A stretch of 64,000 nt of DNA, from the NCBI GenBank assembly GCA_016719295.1, contig JADKAF010000001.1, forward strand, positions 2,728,001 to 2,792,000, in the 5' to 3' direction. A program made the translations under genes and the position numbers. Below, piece by piece: positions 42,619-50,617 of the stretch. Numbering within the stretch: position 1 is the stretch's first letter; every line of letters begins with the position of its first letter. Origin of the DNA: Planctomycetota bacterium. GTDB lineage: Bacteria > Planctomycetota > UBA1135 > JADKAF01. Under the pieces are notes generated by a model. It worked only from the letters and a program-made list of their open reading frames with translations. It had not been told where the DNA came from and did no database searches.

Positions 42619-44253
42619 GTGACGCGCCCGCATCAGCAGCAGAAAGACCGGAATCGCGCGCTCTCGCTCCGCGATCGCCAGACCTTCCCCGAGACCTGTC
42701 AGGCGTTGCCGGTGAAGCTCACCGTCGGCAACACGCACAAGTGCAACCTGACCTGCCCGATGTGCTTCAAGCAGTTCGAGCCCGGGGACAACATGAGCTA
42801 CCCCTCGCTCGGCATCGAGCGCTTCGAGCGCATCGCGCATAGCTGCTTCACCGAGGCCGACGAGGTCGTGCTGACCGTCTCGGGCGAGCCCCTGATCTCG
42901 GAGACGATCGAGCAGGAGCTCGAGCTCGGCGGGCGCTACGGCGTGCGCTTCTGCGTGACCTCGAACGGGACGCCGCTCGGCGTCGAGCGCCTGCGCCGCT
43001 TGGTGCTCGAGAACGTCGGCACGCTGACGCTCTCGCTCGATGGCGCCACCGCGGAGACCTTCGAGAAGATCCGCCGCGGCGCGCGCTTCGACAAGGTCAT
43101 GAAGAACATCCGCACGATCGTCGCGGAGAAGCGCGCGAGCGGCGCGGAGACGAAGATCGTCGGGCACATGACGCTGATGCGGGCCAACATCGACGAGCTG
43201 CCCGCGTGGGTCGATCTGATGGCCGAGCTCGGCGTCGATGCCTGCACGGCCGAGCCGGTCGAAGTGTTGCCGACGTTCCAGAGCATGGCGCTGCAGAGCT
43301 GCCCGGAGCTCGCAAATCGGCGCTTCGACGAAGCGCGCGAGCGAGCCGCGGCGCGCGGCATCCCCATCACGCTGCCGGCGTATCTCCCCGTCGCGGGCGA
43401 GACGAGCGGCGCGCAGGCTCCCGCGGCCGGCGCGAGCGCGGGCGATCATCGCCCGACCTTCGAGGGTCGCGCGGTCGAGCCCACCGAGGGGACAGCACTC
43501 GCCGTCGAGGAAGCGCTGAAGCAGGACCGCTCGGCCGTGCCGCATCCGCAGTGGCACGAGGGCGACGAGACCGGCCCCGCCGAGCACGCGCCGATCGATT
43601 GCCCGTACGCGTGGAGCCGCGCGTGGATCAACTACGACGGCTCGGTGAAGCCCTGCTGCCATCCCGGCTTCGTGCAGGAGATGGGCAACGTCGATCGCGA
43701 GGACTTCCGCGCGATCTGGAACGGCGAGCGTTACCAGAAGCTCCGGCGCACGCTGCGGAGCGGCCACGCGCCGCAGGCCTGCCGCGACTGCTATCTCGTG
43801 GCGCTCTACTCCACCGATCACGCGCAGATCCCCGAGGAGGCGTATCGCGCCGACATCCTCTCCTGCGAAGGACCGCGCGAAGCCGAGGCCGGCTCCGCGG
43901 TGATGGTGCGCGTGCGCGTGCGGAACTCCTCGCCCGTCGCATGGCCGGCCGCCGCGCGCTGCGGCGCGCGCTACCTCGCGCTCTCCTCGCACTGGCTGCA
44001 CCTCGACGGAACCTGGGTGGCCTTCGAAGACCCCGGTCGCAACGGCTCGCTGCCGCGCTCGCCGCTGCCGAAGGACGTGGCCCCTCGCGAAGAGCTGGAG
44101 CTCCCGCTGCGCCTCGAGCTGCCCACGGAGCCGGGCGAGTACCTGCTCGAGCTCGACTTCGTGCACGAAGGCGTCACCTGGCTCGCGCAGCGCGGCGGGC
44201 GTACGCTGCGGGTGAGCTTCCGCGTGCACCCGCGCCAGGGCGGATCGACGTAG
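42619..44253 (+). CDS. Radical SAM/SPASM protein with C-terminal beta-sandwich
   Basis: The 544-residue protein has a radical SAM motif CNLTCPMC (CxxxCxxC, about residue 44) and the strand VVLTVSGEPLIS. A SPASM-type auxiliary cluster follows, with INYDGSVKPCCHPGF and ACRDCYLVAL Cys groups (about 340-400). The last 125 residues or so look like an immunoglobulin-type sandwich (VMVRVRVRNSSPVAWP, WVAFEDPGRN), as found at the ends of some polysaccharide-export and glycan-binding proteins. The GTG at 42619 was chosen because the longer frame starts inside the MITE-like element. SPASM enzymes modify peptides or sugars; the glycan neighbours favour a sugar. Confidence 0.85.
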   Translation: MTRPHQQQKDRNRALSLRDRQTFPETCQALPVKLTVGNTHKCNLTCPMCFKQFEPGDNMSYPSLGIERFERIAHSCFTEADEVVLTVSGEPLISETIEQELELGGRYGVRFCVTSNGTPLGVERLRRLVLENVGTLTLSLDGATAETFEKIRRGARFDKVMKNIRTIVAEKRASGAETKIVGHMTLMRANIDELPAWVDLMAELGVDACTAEPVEVLPTFQSMALQSCPELANRRFDEARERAAARGIPITLPAYLPVAGETSGAQAPAAGASAGDHRPTFEGRAVEPTEGTALAVEEALKQDRSAVPHPQWHEGDETGPAEHAPIDCPYAWSRAWINYDGSVKPCCHPGFVQEMGNVDREDFRAIWNGERYQKLRRTLRSGHAPQACRDCYLVALYSTDHAQIPEEAYRADILSCEGPREAEAGSAVMVRVRVRNSSPVAWPAAARCGARYLALSSHWLHLDGTWVAFEDPGRNGSLPRSPLPKDVAPREELELPLRLELPTEPGEYLLELDFVHEGVTWLAQRGGRTLRVSFRVHPRQGGST

Positions 44254-44349
44254 ATCGATCGCCCGGCCTCGCGTGAGCGTCGTCCGCTGCGCCGCGGCGC
44301 GCCGCTCCCTCGACGTGCCCTCCGTCGCTCCGCGCGAGCCGAGCCCACG

Positions 44350-44772
44350 ATGAATGACCGCGACTTCACCGCCGCGTTCCGCGACGCGTCCCTGCCGACC
44401 ACCGCGTTCCACCACCGCGACCACGTGCGAATAGCGTGGATCTACCTGCGCGAGCTCGGCCCCGAGACCGCGCTCCCGCGCTTCGCCGTGGACCTGCAGT
44501 GCTACGCGCGAGCGCACGGCGTGCCGGGCCTCTATCACGCGACGATCACCGGGGCGTATCTCGAGCTCATCGCCGCGCGCCTCGCGGCTCGGCCGAACGC
44601 GTCGTGGGATGAGTTCGCGATGGCGTATCCGGAGCTGCTGCGGTGGAAGCCGGGGTTGCTGGAGCGGCACTACTCGGAGGAGCTGCTCGCTTCGCCCCTC
44701 GCGCGGGAGCGCTTCGTGCCGCCCGACCGCGCGACCTTCGAGAGCCGCGCCGCTCGGGTGCACGAGAGCTGA
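44350..44772 (+). CDS. Small conserved protein of unknown function
   Basis: The 140-residue cytoplasmic protein has a helical pattern and a conserved-looking His cluster FHHRDHVRIAWIYLRELG (residues 20-37). I recognise this pattern from uncharacterised bacterial proteins. Later segments are GLYHATITGAYLELIA and LLASPLARERFVPPD. There is no signal peptide or membrane helix. The histidines could bind metal, but this is speculation. It stands alone between the radical SAM gene and a secreted protein gene, with gaps of about 100 bp on each side that show nothing. Confidence 0.75.
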   Translation: MNDRDFTAAFRDASLPTTAFHHRDHVRIAWIYLRELGPETALPRFAVDLQCYARAHGVPGLYHATITGAYLELIAARLAARPNASWDEFAMAYPELLRWKPGLLERHYSEELLASPLARERFVPPDRATFESRAARVHES

Positions 44773-44875
44773 ATCCGAGCCGTAGGGAACTCGAGGGCTA
44801 GGCCCGACTCGTCTGCAGAACACCCCGTCACCATCCGCCGCCTCTCACCATCCGCGCTCTCGAGGTGCTCGCATC

Positions 44876-46120
44876 ATGCGCCGATCGAGCCTATCCCTGC
44901 TGTTGCTCGCGCTCTTCGCGTTCCCGCTCCAACGCGGCTACTCCCAGATCACCGTCGACCAGCACGACGGCACGACCGACTTCACTGCCCGAGGGATACC
45001 CGCCAACGTCGCCGGCTGGGTGCACAACGGCTGGAAAGTGGATCGCCAGGGCGGCGGCATCGGCAGCGGTATCCGGGGCTGGACTTCGATCATCCAAGAC
45101 CAGAACTGCGCAACCCTCAGTCCGTTCCAGCTCGCGATCTTCGGTGGCAACGCCGACCCGGTGACGGGATTGCCGGGCGCGCCAAGAGGTTGGGGACAGC
45201 CGAATACGTGGCCCGACATCTCCAACGTCATCGCAGCGACGCCCGTGTTCGTCGGCCCGACCGGACCTTCCGCTCCGTGCGCCTGGATCTTCCAGACGTC
45301 GTTCGCCACTCCGATCGACACCAGCTTGATGGGCGATCTCTTCACGAGCGTATGGCTGCCTTCCGCCATCGGCTGGGTGAGCGATGGCCTGTCGTCACAC
45401 ATCTCGACGGCAGCGCCTTTGCCGGGATCCGCAAGTCGCGAGTATCCGGTGCAATCCGCGGATCCAGCGACCCAGCTCGAGATCGCGACCGAGTTCGGGC
45501 TGTGCTGGCTCAACGGGGGTCCCCTCGGTACACCTCCGGGGTCGAACTTGGTGCCTACGCCGCCGCGCTACTGGCTGAATCGCCTCCGCTACGATCACTC
45601 GAGTCGGGCCGGCGTACGTGACACGACCGGTGGCTTCGGCCCGCTCTTCGGCGCGAGCAGCCCGCGCAACTTCGGCATGGCGAGCTCCTACCCCGACGCC
45701 GTCAACCGATCGGGACAACCGGCGGCGACACCGCGCGCCGACGAGTTGATCTGGAGCGACGAGCACGTGGCAGGATTCGGATCTGGCGGCACTGGCATCG
45801 GTCAGGTTCTGCTCGCGACGCGCTTGCTGCGGACGACGGCGGGTGGCCTCTTTCCGATACCGGGGGAAGGACTGCTCGAGCTCGATCCCACCGATCCGCT
45901 CTTCCTCTTCGGCTCTTACGTCCCGGGCCTCACGGCTCCGATCGCGACGCGCACGGGCCCCACCTTCTACGAACCGCTGGTGCCTCTCGCGCAGCAGCCC
46001 GGCATCGGCGCGCTCCTCCATCGCAACCAGGTCGATCTCTTCGCGCAGGTGTTGCGCCTCGATCTCGTCGCGGGGACGGCGTCGCTCGGGTCGCTCGACG
46101 CGCACTCGTTCCGGCGCTGA
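44876..46120 (+). CDS. Secreted protein of unknown function
   Basis: The 414-residue protein has a signal peptide (LSLLLLALFAFPLQRGYSQ). The mature part is rich in Gly, Pro, Ser and aromatic residues and reads as an extended beta protein, for example GGSGIGQ-like loops and ARTGPTFYEP. I recognise no family. Codon use is slightly less G+C-biased in the first half (more a/t at third positions, e.g. near 45000-45500) than in neighbouring genes, which could reflect acquisition or relaxed constraint. It is convergent with the esterase gene, 48 bp away. Confidence 0.75.
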   Translation: MRRSSLSLLLLALFAFPLQRGYSQITVDQHDGTTDFTARGIPANVAGWVHNGWKVDRQGGGIGSGIRGWTSIIQDQNCATLSPFQLAIFGGNADPVTGLPGAPRGWGQPNTWPDISNVIAATPVFVGPTGPSAPCAWIFQTSFATPIDTSLMGDLFTSVWLPSAIGWVSDGLSSHISTAAPLPGSASREYPVQSADPATQLEIATEFGLCWLNGGPLGTPPGSNLVPTPPRYWLNRLRYDHSSRAGVRDTTGGFGPLFGASSPRNFGMASSYPDAVNRSGQPAATPRADELIWSDEHVAGFGSGGTGIGQVLLATRLLRTTAGGLFPIPGEGLLELDPTDPLFLFGSYVPGLTAPIATRTGPTFYEPLVPLAQQPGIGALLHRNQVDLFAQVLRLDLVAGTASLGSLDAHSFRR

Positions 46121-46168
46121 GAGGCAGAGCGGAGATCGAGACGGCCGCGAGTCGATGGCGTCTCGGAG

Positions 46169-47623
46169 CTACTTCGCGATCCCGAGCTCGTCGAAGACCG
46201 CCTGCAGCGCGACCTTCCACTTCGCGTAGCCGGCGGCATTGGGATGGAGCATGTCGGGGAACTCCTCTTTCCTGCACGTGCCGCTGCCGTCGTCGAAGAG
46301 CGCCCAGGTGTCGCAGAAGCGCAGCTTGGGATCGTTCTCGAAGGCCGCCGCGTAGAGAGCGTTCAGCTTCTGGATCTTGTCCGGGTAGAGACCGCGGCTC
46401 TTGCCGCGCGGCATGACCTGGTTGATCACGATCGGCAGCGCCGGATCGGCGGCGCGCAGCTCGGCGATCACGGCCTTCAGGTTCGCGAGCACGACCTCGG
46501 GCTCGGCGCCTTGATCGAGATCGTTCGTGCCGATCAGGATCGACACGGCGCGCGGATGGAGATCCAGCACGTCACCGCGGACGCGCGTGAGCAGGCCGCG
46601 CGTGGTGTCGCCGCTGATCCCGCGATTGGCGACCTTCAGCTGCGGGAAGTCCTGGGCCAAGCTGCCCCAGCCCTGCGTGATCGAGTCACCGAAGAAGACC
46701 ACCGCGCGCTGATCGGCCTCCTTCGCCTCCGCCCACGCCTTCCGCTTCTCGCTCCAGAGCTGCCGGAACCAGAGCCCGCTCTGCATCGGTCCCGCGCCGG
46801 GGCAGGCGCTCGACGGCGGCTGCGACAGCGGCGAGGCGATCGCGGAGAACGGGACCGCCGGTTGCCCGCGCTTCTGCGCGAACATCCACGGCAGGAGCTC
46901 CGGCTCGCCATAGGCGATGTTCCAGGAGTCATGCCGCACGTATGGGTACTCGCTGTAGAGCGGCGTTCCGCCCGCGCGCACGAGGGAATCGATCATCTCG
47001 CGCGTCCGCGTCACCTGCACGACGTTGTCGAGCGCGCCGTGGAACGCCCACAGCGGGACGCCCTTCGCCGCGGCGATGCGCGCCGCGTCGCCACCGCCGC
47101 AGATCGGCGCCGCCGCGGCCCAGCGTTCGGGCTGCCGCGCGAGGAGATCGAAGGTGCCGTAGCCGCCCATCGAGAGGCCCGTCACGTAGAGGCGGTCGCG
47201 ATCGATGGGCAGCTCGGCGAGCAGCGCATCCAATGCCCCGAGCACGAGGCGCATCGGCTCCGTCGGCTGCTCCTCGAACGAACGCTCGCCGGTCCAGCCC
47301 TTCACCGCGCTCCAGGTCTGTTCCTTCGGGCACTGCGGCGCGAGCACGAAGCACGGGAAGCGCTCGCGCGCATCCTTCGAGGCGAAGGCCGCGACCCCGT
47401 GCGTCATCTGCGCGGCGTTGTCGTCGCCGCGCTCACCGGCGCCGTGCAGGAAGAGCACGAGCGGGTACTTCCGCCCCGCCTCGAGCTTCTCCGGCGCGAG
47501 CAAGCGATAGCCGATGGAAGCGCCATCCGCCGCGGTGTAGCGCCGCGCGGCGAACTCCTCGGCGCACGCCGAGAGCGGGAACGCGAGAGCGACGAGGAGG
47601 AGGCAGAGACTTCGATGCTTCAT
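46169..47623 (-). CDS. Secreted fusion of a prolyl-oligopeptidase-like esterase and an SGNH/GDSL hydrolase
   Basis: The 484-residue protein has a signal peptide, possibly a lipoprotein (LSACAEE). The first half (about 25-255) is an alpha/beta hydrolase of the PHB-depolymerase/feruloyl-esterase type, with FLHGAGERGDD, nucleophile GLSMGGYG and a late His in YVRHDSWNIAYG. The second half (about 285-480) is an SGNH hydrolase with block I GDSITQGWG, block III GTNDLD and the catalytic DMLHPNAAGY. Both are ester-cleaving folds used against decorated plant or algal polysaccharides, so the pair may remove two kinds of ester from one substrate. The start at 47623 opens the signal peptide. Confidence 0.88.
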   Translation of the reverse strand: MKHRSLCLLLVALAFPLSACAEEFAARRYTAADGASIGYRLLAPEKLEAGRKYPLVLFLHGAGERGDDNAAQMTHGVAAFASKDARERFPCFVLAPQCPKEQTWSAVKGWTGERSFEEQPTEPMRLVLGALDALLAELPIDRDRLYVTGLSMGGYGTFDLLARQPERWAAAAPICGGGDAARIAAAKGVPLWAFHGALDNVVQVTRTREMIDSLVRAGGTPLYSEYPYVRHDSWNIAYGEPELLPWMFAQKRGQPAVPFSAIASPLSQPPSSACPGAGPMQSGLWFRQLWSEKRKAWAEAKEADQRAVVFFGDSITQGWGSLAQDFPQLKVANRGISGDTTRGLLTRVRGDVLDLHPRAVSILIGTNDLDQGAEPEVVLANLKAVIAELRAADPALPIVINQVMPRGKSRGLYPDKIQKLNALYAAAFENDPKLRFCDTWALFDDGSGTCRKEEFPDMLHPNAAGYAKWKVALQAVFDELGIAK

Positions 47624-47792
47624 CGCGGGTGCGGAGGCCAGGGACCAAGGCGAAGCCGCACCGCGTCGCGCCCGGGGCACGTCGCGAAGCGGCGCGGATC
47701 GAGCGCCCTTTATCTTCGAGCTCCGCGGCCCGATCCAGAGCGCGCTGCCATTCGCGCGACGCGTTCGCGGTCCGAGCTCGGCCCGCCGAGCC

Positions 47793-48060
47793 TCAGCTCT
47801 CCTGCTCGCGCGCCGGCCGCTCCGATCCCGCGCAACTCGCATCGAGCGGCCCCTGCTCCCGCAGCGCGGCACACCGTCGGCGCACTTCGCCCGCGAGATA
47901 GAGCGGCAGCGAGAGCAGCGCGTAGTCGACCGAGCTGCCGTCGGACAGCGTCGCGCGCGTTCGCAGGAGCGACGGTCGATCGCTGTAGAAGCGCACGCCG
48001 AAGTTTCGGCGCTTCTCGTGCAGGAAGTGATGCAGCGAGCGCAGCGTGCCCCATCCAGCG
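47793..48060 (-). pseudogene. C-terminal remnant resembling an AAA/DUF4143-type ATPase
   Basis: Within a 636-bp gap, the minus strand reads about 85 residues of natural protein: GWGTLRSLHHFLHEKRRNFG, then VRFYSDRP and LLSLPLYLAGEVRR, ending at 47793. The Gly-Val-Arg-Phe strand followed by LLSLPLYL recalls the C-terminal domain of DUF4143-type ATP-binding proteins. Nothing resembling the ATPase part exists upstream, where the frame runs into the terminator at 48204. I treat it as a remnant; the family call is weak. The rest of the gap (47624-47792) shows nothing. Confidence 0.35.
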
Positions 48061-48203
48061 CTGCAGATCGGCGAGGAGAGATCGGTAGAGGGCTCAGTCC
48101 TGGCGAAAAGACGGGGCAACTGCAGCCATTCCTTGGCCGTTACCAAGCCCGACTTAGGCCAGGACCAGCAGACGATCAACGATGCGGCCCCTTCTAGCAA
48201 CAA

Positions 48204-48238
48204 AACGGAGCCGGCACGCTGCGCGTGCCGGCTCCGTT
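48204..48238 (-). terminator. Rho-independent terminator
   Basis: A perfect 16-bp stem aacggagccggcacgc/gcgtgccggctccgtt (48204-48219, 48223-48238) has a 3-nt loop. On the minus strand it is followed by a T-rich stretch (complement of caaaa at 48201-48205). It lies 22 bp after the stop of the gene ending at 48260, the best intrinsic terminator in the window. Confidence 0.9.
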
Positions 48239-48259
48239 CCACGCCTCGAAGCCACTCAC

Positions 48260-50569
48260 CTACTTGGTGAAGAAGGTCACCGCCGTCCGCGAGCTCCCCT
48301 GGTCGTGCTCGAAGGTCCAGACTGCATCGACCTGCGAGCCCTTCTTCAGCGGCTCGAGCGGATAGAAGACGACGAGGCCCGGCGCGGAGGTGCGGCGGTT
48401 CGAGCCACCGTCGGCGACGTGCACGATGCCCTCGACGGGCTTGCCGAGGACCTGCACCTGGCAGCGGTAGGAGTCGCGGCGACCGCCGATCCCGCCCGTG
48501 CCGAAGTGGTGCAGCGTGAGCGGGTAGCCGATCACCTTCTTGTCGCCGTGGCCGTGCTTCTCGAGCAGGGTCTTCAGCTCGGGTCCCAGATCCTCGACGT
48601 TCACCTGGTTCGGCACCGCCTGGCGCTGCGAGAGCGGGAACACGCGGTAGCCGCCCTTGTCCTTCGGCGGCTGGCCGACGCCGCGGATCGCATCGAGGAC
48701 GAGGATGTTCTTGTCGGAGTAGAGGCCGATCGTCTTCAGGCCGTTGTTGAGCAGCGCATCGCGGTAGCCCGGGTAGTCGAGCCACGCTTCGAAGAGCTCC
48801 TTCGGCTTCTTCATGTCGATCGCGACGAGCGCCATCTGCGCGAACATGCTGCCCAGGTGCGAGCCGAGCGGCAGATCGATCTTCTCGTCCTGCTCGGCGA
48901 CCGGGCCTCGCTCGGCCTCGTTCGCGAGCAGGTACTCGACGTGGTCCTTGCAGCGCGTGGAGTACGCCGAGCTCCAGGTCACCGTCGTCGAGTCGAGCGC
49001 CGTCCGGGCCTTGTTGAACTCCTCGAGCCACTTCTGGACGTCCTTGCTCACCGACGCCAGCGGCTCGGTGTTGTTGCGGATCGCCTTCAGCACCGGGCTC
49101 GCCTCGGTCCAGAAGTCCTTCCACTCCTTCTCGAGCTGCGCCAGGGTCAGGCCCTCGTTCGCTTCGGCGAACTTCTTCTCCACCGAGATCGGGCTGCGCT
49201 CCTGGTGGAAGCTGTCGAGCGAGAGCAGGAGCTTCGGGTCGCGGCGCATCAGGTAGTCGACGAAGCTCCACGACTTGATGCGCGCGTCGTCGGGGAACTT
49301 CGCCGCCGGGATGATCGGGAGCTGCGCCGCCGAGGTCGACGCCGTGTCGGCGAGCTTCCACGCGGCCTCGAGCGCCAAGTCCTTCCACGCGTCGAAGTTC
49401 GGCGAGAACTTCTCCAGGTCCTCTTCGGTCGAGGAGGTGCGCTCCTGCTCCTTCCGGTCGACCACGAACTGCCGGTTGTTGTTGAAGAACATGCCGACGA
49501 TCGTGTGGCCGATGCCCTCGCGCAGCGCGTCGCTCTGCACGCCGGCGTAAGTCTGCGCGACGTTGCGCACGGCGCCGTCGAGGATGCCCTGCTCGTTGCC
49601 CGCGGCGGAGACGCGGATCGCCGACTCGCGCGAGCCGAACGCCGAGGCGCTCGAGTTCTCGAGGCGGAACTTCAGGTCCTCGGCGGACATGAGATCCGCG
49701 TTGGCCTGCAGGATCTGCTTGTAGGTGTCCTTGTCCTTGAAGAACGCCCAGTCGCTGAGCCAGCGCTGCGGATCGCGTGAGAAGCCCTCCGTACCTTCGG
49801 TCGCGGCCTCCATCACGCGGATCGCGCGCTCGGCATTCAGCGCCGCGGCCTTCAAGAGCTCGACTTCGAAATCGCCGCGCACGGTGAAGTGCTCGGACTT
49901 GACGCTCTTGTAGGCGACCTTGGCGCGATCGAGCAGCGGGTTCCGCTCGGTGTCGGGCTGCTCCTCGACGGGGTAGTCCTTCCGCGACTGCTCGGCGACG
50001 GCGCGCTCGATCTTCTTCGAGCGATCGTAGAGCACGACCTCCAAGTCGGTGCCCGTGACGCCCTCGACCGGCTTGTGCTGCAGCGCCGCTTGCGCGTCCT
50101 TGTCGTTCGGCTGGAAGAAGAGCACCTTCTCGAAGTGCTGCTTCGAGAGGTCCGTGCGGCCGGCCTTGTCGTACTGCTCGGCCTGCTTCTTGTGCGCGTC
50201 CGCGATCGCCTTCGCGGTCTTCTCCCAGGACGCGCGCAGCGCCTTCGCGGCGGCGGCATCGGGGTCGTCGTTCTTCGGGTAGCTGAACTTGGGATCGAGG
50301 CCCCAAGCCTTGCCGACCTTGGTGTAGCCCAGGGCCTTCCGCGCGCCCTCGTGGTCCGGGTCGTACTCGCTGAGCAGCATCAGCCAGACGCGCCGGGCGT
50401 TCATCGGGAAGCCCTTCTTGAACGCCTGCTCGGCGTAGTCGTGCAGCTTGTCGGCCTGCGACTTCCGGAACTTCAGCTCCTCGGCCGACTGGGCGAAGCC
50501 CTGCTCGGCGCCGAAGCCGAAGAGGCACAGAGTCGCGATCGACAGACCAACGCTTGACCTAGGCATCAT
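48260..50569 (-). CDS. Large secreted protein of unknown function
   Basis: The 769-residue protein has a signal peptide (about 1-27, ending GAEQGFAQ). Residues about 30-170 look like TPR-type helices. The middle (about 240-560) is helical with a peptidase-neighbourhood flavour (REGIGHTIVGMFFNNNRQF) but has no HExxH or other catalytic motif. The C-terminal 160 residues are beta-rich (IGYPLTLHHFGTGGIGG, then APGLVVFYPLEPLKKGSQV). That ending resembles the sandwich domains trailing some CAP/SCP-like secreted proteins of this lineage. Two adjacent Met codons make the start certain to within one residue. A strong terminator follows. Confidence 0.82.
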   Translation of the reverse strand: MMPRSSVGLSIATLCLFGFGAEQGFAQSAEELKFRKSQADKLHDYAEQAFKKGFPMNARRVWLMLLSEYDPDHEGARKALGYTKVGKAWGLDPKFSYPKNDDPDAAAAKALRASWEKTAKAIADAHKKQAEQYDKAGRTDLSKQHFEKVLFFQPNDKDAQAALQHKPVEGVTGTDLEVVLYDRSKKIERAVAEQSRKDYPVEEQPDTERNPLLDRAKVAYKSVKSEHFTVRGDFEVELLKAAALNAERAIRVMEAATEGTEGFSRDPQRWLSDWAFFKDKDTYKQILQANADLMSAEDLKFRLENSSASAFGSRESAIRVSAAGNEQGILDGAVRNVAQTYAGVQSDALREGIGHTIVGMFFNNNRQFVVDRKEQERTSSTEEDLEKFSPNFDAWKDLALEAAWKLADTASTSAAQLPIIPAAKFPDDARIKSWSFVDYLMRRDPKLLLSLDSFHQERSPISVEKKFAEANEGLTLAQLEKEWKDFWTEASPVLKAIRNNTEPLASVSKDVQKWLEEFNKARTALDSTTVTWSSAYSTRCKDHVEYLLANEAERGPVAEQDEKIDLPLGSHLGSMFAQMALVAIDMKKPKELFEAWLDYPGYRDALLNNGLKTIGLYSDKNILVLDAIRGVGQPPKDKGGYRVFPLSQRQAVPNQVNVEDLGPELKTLLEKHGHGDKKVIGYPLTLHHFGTGGIGGRRDSYRCQVQVLGKPVEGIVHVADGGSNRRTSAPGLVVFYPLEPLKKGSQVDAVWTFEHDQGSSRTAVTFFTK

Positions 50570-50617
50570 GTCCTCGCTCGGAATCTCCTCGCTCGATCCT
50601 CGGCGCTCGGCACGGGA

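Noticed and set aside
47793..50528. Minus-strand frame of 911 residues overlapping the secreted protein gene
   Set aside because: Most of it is Arg/Gly-rich and out of frame with the signal-peptide-bearing gene at 48260-50569; only its last 85 residues or so look natural and are listed as a remnant.
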